DNA of 64,000 nucleotides from Sphagnum magellanicum (Eukaryota > Streptophyta > Sphagnopsida > Sphagnales > Sphagnaceae): NCBI GenBank assembly GCA_021904315.1, contig CM038915.1, forward strand, positions 2,108,001 through 2,172,000. The letters are read 5' to 3'. The translations under genes and the position numbers were made by a program. The notes beneath the pieces are model-generated. The model saw nothing but the letters and a program-made list of their open reading frames with translations, did not search any database and was not told where the DNA came from. Of the stretch, positions 34,501 through 44,507 are shown one piece after another (within the stretch, counting starts at the first letter, position 1; every line of letters begins with the position of its first letter).

Positions 34501-36231
34501 CATACCAAGTAGAACCCCTATGTAACAAAACATAGAACAATGTTAATGGAGGTGACACAAATCTAGACACTTCCTTTAGAATAATCCCCATGTCTACATA
34601 TGACATATAGGTCCACAACACAAATAGCTTCAAAATAGGTCACGAAACTAGTTAGCTTGAGAGTTCACAAAACGATGCACAATTCCAATACATTTTCTAA
34701 CATAATTGCCTTATGAGCAACAAAACTTCCAAAAATCAAAACTTTTGTAACTTTTTTGAAATTTCAACATAGTAAAAAATGAATTTATAAAAAAATTAGA
34801 AATAAAAAAATTAATTTATTTGCTCAAATTGCCAAGGTACGAGGGTAGTTTCTTTAGCAACTACATCCATAATGACCAAGGTTAGTGAAAAAATATTTCA
34901 TAAGTGAGGGGTCCTAGCTTCCATTTGGTTAAATTATGAATCTTCACGCATATCATTCATTATCTTGTAAGTTTTAAGTTTTCATAAGATTAAAAATGAA
35001 TAAACATAACATCAATGAAGGGGTTTAGATTTAAAAACATAAACATAGACACAAATAAATAAATAAATAGACTAATAGAAAGAAACACAAGAAAGGAATG
35101 AAATAGAGCAACAATTTTTGTGGTGAATTTTACAAAAAGAAGGGCCCATCAACATCAACCAAGGATATTTCTGAAAAAAAAACCTAAATTCATCAATTTT
35201 AAAAAAAAAAACTAGATTTCTACCATAGGCTCCAATAGGTAGCCACAATGACACAATAAAAGTAATTAAATAGTTATTCAGAGCTACCTATTGAAGGATG
35301 TAAGAAAAAATTATACTTTTACATTTTCTTTGTAGCCAAATTTGGTTAAATCTTGTTGTTAATGACATGAATTTGGCAAAAACTTAAAATTGAAAAAAGA
35401 ACATTGGAAGAGAGTGATGAAAAGAATCCAATGTAATTTGAAAGTTCTTGAATGCAAGTCTAGGTTAAATGTTATTCCTTTTCATAAAAAAGAATAATGA
35501 TGTAAGCAAACTTGAGTCATTTTCTACTAGTAAAATAATTGTCACTTTGATTTATGGCGAGTTTTATTATGGCGTTGTACTATAAGACTTATAGGTAGTT
35601 CAATAGTTTTTGGCCTTAATTCTTGTTTTGTTGGTTGTGGCTTCAACAAAGATCACATGATGAGTCTGTTTTCGCACATGTACACTGAGATTTTTGTGTG
35701 TGTTTTGAAGCCATTTGCTTGAACCCTAATCCATTTACAAATGAAAATGAAAAATTTGGTCGAATAATATACATTTGCATGTGGTAAACATACTACTTGT
35801 TCATTTGTAATGGAGACCTAATTCATAACCAGTGTTGGGTGTGTATTTGATTTTGTTAGAGATCACTGATTCTGGTTTTCAAATATTCCAGAATCAGAGA
35901 GCTGCTGGTTCTGGTGTGGGAGGAAATGGAATTGGATGAAGATTTGTCGTAATTGAAAAGATAATGGATGAAAAGAGGATGAGGAAATCGAAAGGAGAAA
36001 GCCACAATAGAGTGGGTGGTTAGAAAAATATGCGCCGGACAGAGGGTGGGTAGCAGCTCCCTAGAATCACTAGGAAGTTTCTGTGACTGCATTATTAATA
36101 ACCCGCGAAGTACCGTGGCGAGGAGGTATGCGCAAGAGAGCGAAGAACAAGGACGAAATATCTAATGACTTGAACGTGTTTTCTACCTTTGCCATGGAGG
36201 TGCTTTTAGATGCAGCTTTCTCCCCTTGCCA
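28511..36231. other. Spacer DNA, no gene recognised
   Basis: About 7.7 kb of AT-rich sequence with scattered frames, the longest about 104 codons (33679-33993), none with recognisable motifs or plausible exon structure. Near 35828, a CCAGTGTTGGGTGTGTA stretch followed by CTGGTT words resembles 55325-55420, suggesting one more decayed repeat family. Confidence 0.6.
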
Positions 36232-36642
36232 TCAAGAAATTGCACTTGTGTTGGTAGCACAAACTACAAACCGATTTATAGAGTCTTGGTTGTTCCTTTC
36301 TCTTCCCACTTTTGTGTTTTTTACGTGGGCAGCACGATTTCTCTGTCTACCCCTGTATTGTCACAGTTTTTTTTGTCTACAGATTGTGGAGCTTGGATTT
36401 GGAGATGTGAAGCTTGTTCTTGCATCTGTAGGCTGCAATATCTTGGTAATAAGTTTCTGTTGGGGGTTTCTTTGAAGTTTGCAGAAGTCCCATGTGTCTT
36501 GCTTTGCGGACCATTATTTTTCCCCCCGTAGAGGTCGTAGGACTAGTGGTCCCGCTCTAGGGAGCTTCAGGGCTCTACGCTGCAGTTTATTGTGCAGAGT
36601 GAAGATCGGCAATCTTTCTCCCCTTGTTGTTTCGTCTCTGGA

Positions 36643-36681
36643 ATGGAAGCATCCACGGAAAAAGCCACTTGGTATATTGTT
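36643..36681 (+). CDS. Candidate first coding exon of the right HNL gene
   Basis: ATG at 36643 opens MEASTEKATWYIV, followed by a GTAAGG donor in phase 0. Both the peptide and the donor are unchanged in the left arm. A 117-base intron would join it to 36799. Supported only by splice signals and phase. Confidence 0.35.
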
Positions 36682-36798
36682 GTAAGGTCGATAGTTCTTC
36701 GTCTCCCATGAGAGAAATGTGCGCTGGTCAAGCGTCACGAGATCGGATCTGTTCCGTAGTTAAAGGGGTTGCTGTTCGTTGGCTCTTTACTCTGACAG

Positions 36799-36846
36799 GA
36801 GTGGCAGTACTCTGGAGTGTTGGCCAAGCCCACCGCCATCGCCCTG
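36799..36846 (+). CDS. Candidate second coding exon of the right HNL gene
   Basis: Sixteen codons, EWQYSGVLAKPTAIAL, between a CTGACAG acceptor and a GTATGC donor, phase 0 on both sides. The left copy differs at three residues but keeps frame and borders. It would join in phase to the exon starting at 38496 across an intron of about 1.65 kb. Confidence 0.35.
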
Positions 36847-37107
36847 GTATGCCATCCGCTTGCACATATATATAATTTTTTCTGGCATCTGCAAAATCAG
36901 ATCTTGTGTATGATGTCTACACTAGTTTGGTCGGATTGTGTCTCATCACACTGCACTCTTGTGGATGGTATGATCCGAGTCATCAAATCTTCTCCTGTGC
37001 TTGATTTGCGCGGATTGGCGGGCCGTCCTGTACTTCACTTTGCAGTATCACTCGGAGTTCTAGTGATGTTGAGGAATTCGTTCAATCACATTCCAGAACA
37101 AGTTCGA

Positions 37108-37362
37108 CTACCGTCTTGTTGCTGAAGGACCTTGAATCATTTGGCCACTTTTCTTGTGCAGATTGAATCCTTTGCATGAGCTGGATTGAAATTCCTTGGA
37201 TTTTTGTCCAGTTTTTGAGGTACTAAGCCGAAGACCACGCTGTTGAAAAGATTGAAGTGTCGTTGCAAGAGATAGGAATTTTTTTAGTACATCGTCTGCC
37301 ATTCTTTTTTGAGGTGTTCCCAAACTCTGAAACTTCAGATATTCAACGTTTCTGGGGTGCAA
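37108..37362 (-). CDS. Small hypothetical frame, divergent from the HNL gene (right copy)
   Basis: About 84 codons on the minus strand, matching the left-arm frame at 20529-20750, with MADDVLKKFLSLAT and the same basic Ser-rich tail. A TTTTGCAG acceptor lies upstream. It extends slightly further than the left copy. No family recognised; it may be leader sequence of the HNL gene. Confidence 0.2.
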   Translation of the reverse strand: MHPRNVEYLKFQSLGTPQKRMADDVLKKFLSLATTLQSFQQRGLRLSTSKTGQKSKEFQSSSCKGFNLHKKSGQMIQGPSATRR

Positions 37363-38495
37363 AACTCCATTTCTGCAAAAGGCAATATTTGGCTGAACGT
37401 GGGTCTTGCTTGGGGTCTAATAATTTGTGAACTTTTCATCACATGAGAGTAATTCTTTCTTCAAAATGAAACAAAGGTTTACCGACAATCTCAGCAAATT
37501 CAACCACCCCAGCTAAATACAAATTGCATATTGTTTTTATCCCCGCTTCAGGTATTATTTGAAAAAAATGCTTTATCTGACTTTCACAGTAGTACTATGT
37601 TCCTAGGTGGTGTTGTTAGTTAATGTTCAGTCTAAAAATTGACTCCCTGTGGCTCAATTGCAAGATGAGAAAAGAGCTGAACAACTTGCAACAGGGTATG
37701 ATATTTATAGCTGCACATGTTTGGCGGGGACTTTCTATCCACTTTGTGTGAAAGAAAAAAAATTGTATGCTTGAGAGCAACATGTGGCCTTCAAGTGCGA
37801 GGACTTTCATGTTCATAGGTGTAGTATGTCTAGTTTTTTTAACTTTCTGATTACAATTTAATTTGTATAACACTGAGAATGATGACAAGGAATAGATAGT
37901 CAAGCTTCCAATGGGTTATCAGGCCAGTTTTTGTCCAAAATGGTGAGTAGAGGTTAAGTTTGGACAAGGAGCTTCTGCAGCATTTGGGTTTGTTGTAGTC
38001 TTGCAAAGAAACAGTTAGTTAACTCCTTGGTGTGGACTGTAGAGTTTTGTGGTGGCATATGGTTTATGGCAGCTTTCTTGGCTCCTGGGATCCAACATTT
38101 TGTAGAACTCAAATGTTATGAGTGCCACTGGTGCAGGTTTTTGCATTGCTACCACTTCCACAGAATTGAGCTAAATGGACAGCAGTTTACAGAGGAATGA
38201 TGTTGGGCAGATCATGGAATATATGACACTGAGCATATCATGGAATCTATGACACTACCCATATCAAGGAGATATGGGATGCTGTTTGAGCTTATGGTCT
38301 TTGTGTCATCTTATAACAGCATGCAATTTTGACATGACTGCTAGTTTTGTAAGTTCCTTTAGCCGGGCTTGTGATTGCCATTGTTCTAAATTCATGGATC
38401 AAGTGGTGCTGTAGTTGCTTTGCAAATTTCAAATGCTTACAAGTGCTGTAAGCAGGAGCAGGTCAAAAGTGTAATAGTTGCAATTTGGGGTGTAG

Positions 38496-41400
38496 AGTGA
38501 TTTGCCAGAGCATCAGCTATGGCCGCCTCCAGAAGACAAGAGATGGACCAGAATGGATGTCATTTTTTTCCATGGGTTTCAATTTGCTGGAGATGGCAGT
38601 ACTGATGCATGGAGGAGCACATGGACACAACGAGGTTGTGATGATGTATGTTGGGCTAAAGAATGGCTGCCCTTTGATTTGGGCGGAGATGTGCGTATTT
38701 TGTCAGTTTCATACAATGCACATGTTATAACCTCCCCTCATCATCATGTATCAGAGATTGCCCATAACCTATTCGAGACTCTCATCAAAAGGTGTGACTC
38801 CCTCTTTGTTTGCCAAAATGCCACACTGGAGCAAATGTGTCACTCAGAAATATATATCAAGCAAATAATTTCAGATCTGAAATTTATAACCTTAACATTG
38901 GTTCAACTATCAAAAGCTTAAAGGTTAGTATGGAGAGCAGCTCAGTACTTACCAATGGTAGCTATCAGGCAACTAATTTGAAATAGAGATGGAGTTTAAA
39001 AGACTTGTGAGAAATCACCATAGGAAATGAATGTATTGTGTGGGGGTGAGTGGAATCATACTTAGGTGTTTATAGGTGATAGTTTTGGGGGTTTGTGTTG
39101 AAAAGCTAGTTTGTTAAAGTGATGAGGACCTTGACCAATCCAAACCCTAGAAATGTTGTGAGCGGTCAGGTATGCAAATGTTTTTCTGTGGGAGATATGC
39201 CCTCCAGAAGATATTTCAATCCCAGGTATGTATAGGCAACTAATTTGAAATATTTGGCAGTTGAAATTTGGAATTTTATGGTGTTTAGAAGTTTTCAGAG
39301 AAATTATCATAGCAAGTGCATATGTTTTGTGCAGGTGTAAATGGGATTGTCCTATTGTGCTAATAGGCCATAGTTTTGGAGGATTGGTGTTGAAGAGCTT
39401 GGTTGTGGAGGCAAGGAAGATGTCAGGCATCAGATATGCCGAGGATGATTTAACCAGAGCTGCTGTGGATCATGCAAAAGCCTTCTTGAATAATGTGAGA
39501 GGGGTGGTCTTCTATGCAGTTCCACATGGGGGATCATACAATATTGCCAAGTATGTGAATGACTTGTTGAGATGCAATGACGAAGATCATGCTCGGATAA
39601 TGGAGAATGTCCAACCTTGTCAACGAGATATGGAAGAGTTATCAGAAGAATTTGAAAACTTTTTGAAGGAAAAGAAGGTCAATGTGTATGCTTTTGGTGA
39701 GGGCAAACCAACGAATGTGGTATGTATTTGCTATAAGAAATGCCCCTTTTCTATCAAATATCTTTGAGATTTACATGTTTGATATGTTGTAATGTGCAAT
39801 TTTGATTTGGTTGTGGGAGCAGGGAATTTTGGTTCATTTTTCTTCGGCACAACGATTAGCAGGAGGTAATTCTTACAATGTTGAGGATGCTAATCACATG
39901 GAGGTGTGCAAGCCTACAAGCCAAGACCATATTAGTTACACATTGCTTCTAAGATTTATTAAAGAGGTGAGTCTCCATAACCAAGCTAGTTTCATGTTTC
40001 ACTGTGATTGAAGCATTACTCTTCAAATTTGTAGGGTGGACATGGGACTTGATTGAGGTTGATGAATCTTGAATTTGTGAAGTGATTCCTAATGCTAATT
40101 TCTTAGTAAAGTGCATTAACATTTGAATGAGTGACGATGTAGTGTTGTTTCATCTATGAATGATAATGGGACTAACCCTTTTAAAACTGTATCTTGATTC
40201 TAAAGGTGGCAAGAGAAAATCATTATGAGGCTCATAACTTGTCTCAAGAAATCTTTGGCCTGGAGAGCTATGTGGAGAGGGTAGAAATGTTGCTCACCTC
40301 AGCAGGAAGTGATGCAAGTCCTCGCTATGTTGGAGTCGGGGGCATGGGCGGGGTTGGGAAAACACTTCTTCTTCAAAAAGTGTATGGGAGCCTGAAGGTG
40401 CGAGCTCATTTTCAAGGAGCAACATTTATTTGGCTCACTGTGGGGCAAACTCCTGACATATTGTCTCTCTATCGAAGCATAAGTGATGACATGGGTTCAA
40501 AACTACATTTGCATTCCAACATGGTGGATTACAAGCGAAAATTGGGAAGTGAGCTTACACAAAAAAGGGTGTTCTTGGTTTTGGATGATGTTTGGAAAGA
40601 TGAAGACTTTGATGCACTTGACTTAGGCAAGGGAGAGGGCAGTGTGACATTGTTGACCACCAGAATCAAGTCTATATTGCAGAGACCATGCATAAGCCAA
40701 GTGCATATGGAGAAGCTTTCACCAGAGGATAGTTGGAGCCTATTTTGTGTGCATGCATTTGGGACATCATCTAGTGTTCCACATGGATTAGAGGCATCGG
40801 CAAAGTCTATGGCTAAGGAGTGTGGAGGTCTTCCATTAGCTCTGAAGGTGATAGGTGCAGCAATGTTTGGAAAGACCTCAGTTGAACGGGAATGGAAGCC
40901 ACTACTCAAGAAGTTGAAGGAATCACGCATGCAGGAGAGAACTATGAAAAATGAATTGTATGAGCCCTTGAAGGTTGGCTATGATGTCCTGAAAGAGGCT
41001 GACCCTCGCTTGCAGGACTGTTTTACTTACTTTGCAGCATTTCCTGAAGATCATAAGGTGAAGTTTCAAGTTTTGCTTTGGTGTTGGATTGGAGAAGGGC
41101 TTGTTGAAGATGATTCTGAAGATGATCCTGAAGATGATGTATATAACTTGTTAATGAAATTGAGGAGGCGATCATTGATTGAGTCAATTGAAAAGTTAGA
41201 TGGAACTTCGGACGATGAGAGCGACCAAGACGAAATCGAAGAAGCAGTCTTCTATCGGCAAATGCTTTTAAATGGGGAGTTGGATGAAGATTCTTCCGAG
41301 TTGGATGAAGATTCTTCCGAGTTGGATGAAGTGTTTTTGCATGAAGAAGAGTTGGATGAAGAGTTGGATGAAGAAGAGTTGGATGAAGAGTTGGATGAAG

Positions 41401-42629
41401 AGTCAGATGAAAAGTCGGATGAAGAGTCAGATGAAGACTTGTATGAAAAGTTTGATGAAGAGGTTTTCCCACAGTACACCAAGGTACATGATGTGATGAG
41501 AGACTTGGCTTTCTACATACTACGAATTGATGGTGGCACAACCCCTGCAAAACAGCTTGCTCTTTATCAAGCAGGTCAAAATTTGACAGAGTTTCCTCCA
41601 AAGTGGATAACTGAATGTAAGCAACCTCTTAAAGCTCGCAGATTATCATTATGCCAAAACCAATTGGAGACACTCCCTTCAACGTTTTGTGCACCTGAGC
41701 TGCTGACATTACTACTTGGTAACAACAGGATATCTGATGTGCCAGCAGGTTTCCTGAAGGGCATTCAAAATCTAAGGGTTCTGGATCTATCTTATGGAGA
41801 GTTTCAGTATCTGCCTGAGGAACTTGGTAATCTCAAGCATTTGGTTTATCTTAACCTGTCACATAATTCTTATCTGCGAGAATTACCAGAGTCAATAGAA
41901 AATTTACGAATGTTAAAGAATCTCACTCTATCAAATTGTACCAGGTTGAGATATCTCCCTTCTGGAGTGGTTGGCTTACAATCACTTCAAGTTTTAGACA
42001 TGCGGTTATGTAGGTCTTTGAGATGGGCAGAACATACTCACATAGAAATGGGTCCATGTCACATAGATATGGCAGAGTCTTTTAGTGATGAAGCTGAAGC
42101 AAAAGGAGTTTCCTTGGAAAACATATCTGGGCTCAAGGTTCTCACACACCTTCATATTGAAGGAGAGAAATTTCAACATGTGCTATTGCCTGGCAATATA
42201 TCTGCACTCACAAAGCTTGAAGACTTGAGGTTATATCGTTTTCCCCACCTCATAACCTTGCCAGCTTGGTTGCCAGATTTCAAAGAACTTAGAAGTCTTT
42301 CTGTAACTCTGTGTGATTGTTTAGAAAGGCTTCCAGGTTCTTTCACACATCGAGGTGCTTTTCCAGCTCTTATAGAGTTCAAGTTACAAGACTGTATTAA
42401 TTTTGTCGAATTTCCAGAGGTGGAGGGAGGTGCTATCCCTAAGTTGCAAACACTTATTCTCTATAACTGTGAGTCTCTTGAAAGCTTACCTCTCTCTCTA
42501 GAAGTCTTAACAAACTTGAGGAACTTGGATCTGCGGTGGTGTACAGGTGATCTTAAAAGGTCTTGTAGGAAAAATAGGGAGAATTCCCTGATTTGGAGGA
42601 GCTTTAGAATCAGGTTTTCAAAATTTTAG
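38496..42629 (+). CDS. Hydrolase-NB-ARC-LRR immune receptor (HNL class), right copy
   Basis: Supported exons: 38496-38791, 39335-39719, 39823-39966, 40206-42629; GT-AG borders, phases 2, 0 and 0, stop TAG at 42627. From the first in-frame ATG (38553) it gives 1063 residues. Residues 1-256 are a SERAC1-like alpha/beta-hydrolase: DVIFFHG near the start, nucleophile Ser93 in GHSFGG, AVPHGGS (141-147), probable catalytic His233 in ANHMEVCKP. The NB-ARC has P-loop GMGGVGKT (302-309), kinase-2 VFLVLDDVW (378-386), TTR (407-409), GGLPLAL (463-469), a CFTYFAAFPED stretch, and VHD (683-685). About 340 residues of LRR follow. An acidic block (587-676) precedes the VHD. An in-frame stop (38493) right before the first exon, and coding-like residues SDLPEHQLWPPP ahead of the Met, suggest that an upstream exon supplies the true start. 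Compared with the left copy it has an extra 17 residues in the LRR and three more at the C-terminus. No break is seen. Confidence 0.9.
41196..41465 (+). repeat. Acidic repeat block inside the right HNL gene
   Basis: Encodes 90 residues with repeated EDSSELD, ELDE and ESDE units, made of about 12- to 15-bp DNA repeats. It is 18 codons longer than the left block, always in multiples of three. It separates the winged-helix core from the VHD motif. The long minus-strand frames at 41023-41601 are shadows of it. Confidence 0.9.
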
Positions 42630-43499
42630 TAGTTGTAGATAGATGGGTTTTGAAGTTTGAGATCAACCTTATGATTTGGGTGTTGAGGTAGATAGTAGAA
42701 TTTTCACCTAGAGATGTTTACTCTCTAGGTTTGTGGACCAGAAATACAAAACCACATTGTTGGACTGAAACAGTGCCTGCAATATGTCATACTTGGTTGT
42801 TCATGCTTCTTGACTTTTACTGCCTTTTTTAATCTAAAACTATGCTTGGTTTTCAATATTTTCAAAGCATTCAAACATTATTGATTAAAAAATACAATCT
42901 AACTCTACAAATATGTTTCATTGCATTGTTCATTAGCAAAGAGGGTACAAAGTCCAAGACTAAATTTCATAATAATCAAAATATAATAAGGTCTATTTGA
43001 ACCTACTAACACAAAATGTCATGTTGTTACATAAGCCTCAAAATGATCAAGTTAAGTAAGTGGTTTGTGGTTTGTTCATACTTTGTTACATAATCTAGTG
43101 ACAATAAAGAAGATAATTTGCCAATATTAAGGTATTGTAATTTCTAATACACTTGCTTAGTATTATAATGTAAACTATTATGGTATATACCCTCTTCCAT
43201 CAAAATGTGCACGAAAACTTTGATGGATTGTATAAAAGTTATATTGTTCATGAATGATATTAAAACATAACACATCTAGTTTTACACCTTGTATGATTTT
43301 AGTGATGTTGCGAAGGTTTTGATGCCATATGTATCCCTTCAATCATAAACTTTAGCTCCTATTTTATACCTTCATGTACATAAGAATACCATGGTTGAGA
43401 AAGAACAATAATTGTTAAGAAAACTTACATTTTACTCTTACAAAGAGATAAAAAGAGTGCATTAAAAATTTGGAGGCCACCATTTCAACAATGTTTATC
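42630..43499. other. Non-coding DNA 3' of the right HNL gene
   Basis: Matches the left arm from 15282 downwards to about 14420. No gene is seen, and no unambiguous poly(A) signal close to the stop codon. Confidence 0.6.
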
Positions 43500-43504
43500 T
43501 CCAT

Positions 43505-44502
43505 TGTCGCAACCCTAGCTTTGGGCTCGTGACCAAGGCTAAGGGGGTTGTAAGGTTGCGGGCCAAGAGGAAGGAAGCCCGGGAGTCAAGGCAAAGGCAT
43601 TAAAAGAGTGCGGGCCAAGAGGAAACCCGGGAGTTAAGGCAAGAGGAAGCCCGGGAGTCACATCACATACTCCCGGGAGTGTTAGAAAGTGTGAGGGAGT
43701 GTGAGGGAGTGAACACTCACACTCCCAAGGCAACTCCCACTTTGGGAGATGGAGTCCTGGTGGACTCCCGAAACTTCAGAGAGCGATTGCAGGGGTCAAA
43801 ACTCAATGGCTCGTGGCGTCCTTTTTATCATTGGAAAGCTCTTGGAGCGTAGATGTCTAAAATGGGCTCGCTTGGCTCATTTGAACATCTGAAACACAAG
43901 TTATGGCCAAATGAAGGGCCGGGAGTCGAATTGCCAGTTTGACCCCGACCACAAAAAGTTGGGAATCGACCTCTTCCCAAAGTCCGATTCGGGAGTGCGA
44001 CACGGCGTTGAAAAGCTCTCGACGAGAGCTACAACTTTGCTTAGGACCGCATCGCGATCCGAGGTCTGCTCGCAAAGTTATGGGGCTCCAAAGTCTCGGG
44101 AGTCCCATTTGGCGTGATTTCGGGACTCCCACTCGGGAGTCCCGGGAAAAATAGCCATTTGGATGTGGGCTCCGTGGAGAGTGACAGAGTATACTATAAG
44201 GGGGAAGGTGGTGGCTTCCCCCAAGTCCAGGCCATGGTGAGTCTTGTGTGTCTGTGTTGCCCGTGGCTCGTCCTAGCACCAAGGGTGCTCCAACTTTACA
44301 CTAACCCCTTTGTGTGGGTTGTGTGTAGGCCCGTGTGAGTGACTAAAGCTTGTCAACTCTTCCTAGTCCCATCCCGGAGCTCCAACACACCCCTCTACCC
44401 CTCAAAGTGTTGTGAGCTAGGGAGCGTGCTCCGACTCCTCCTTTTCCACTGTTTTTTACTTGGGCTCACATTTGAACCCTTTAAGGAGTTGGGAATGTGT
44501 CA
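43505..44502 (+). mobile_element. Solo LTR of an LTR retrotransposon (998 bp)
   Basis: Starts TGTCGCAACCCTAGC and ends GGAATGTGTCA, with TCCAT directly repeated at 43500-43504 and 44503-44507. The left arm has the empty site: ATCTCCATGGCATAG appears there once without the element. It is therefore a clear insertion that happened after the arms duplicated. It is the same family as 252-1166 and holds a TATA-like AGTATACTATAAGGGGG. It is richer in GC than its surroundings. No internal retrotransposon region is present, so it is a solo LTR fossil. The 141-codon frame inside it (44282-43857) is not taken as a gene. Confidence 0.92.
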
Positions 44503-44507
44503 TCCAT

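Larger units (their letters stand above)
36232..38495 (+). promoter_or_regulatory. 5' leader and promoter region of the right HNL gene
   Basis: Matches 19337-21660 of the left arm. It starts at the inner edge of the arm with pyrimidine-rich sequence, including a long T/C tract before CTACAG near 36380. It contains the two candidate upstream exons and the divergent small frame. The duplicated unit appears to include the whole upstream region, so both genes may share regulation. Confidence 0.4.

Noticed and set aside
15283-42629. Sensor/helper NLR pair of the head-to-head type
   Set aside because: The two genes are close paralogues within duplicated arms with the same architecture; the orientation follows from the inversion, so no paired function can be inferred.
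43857-44282. 141-codon minus-strand frame
   Set aside because: Lies wholly inside the solo LTR and has no retrotransposon protein motif; open by GC-rich chance.
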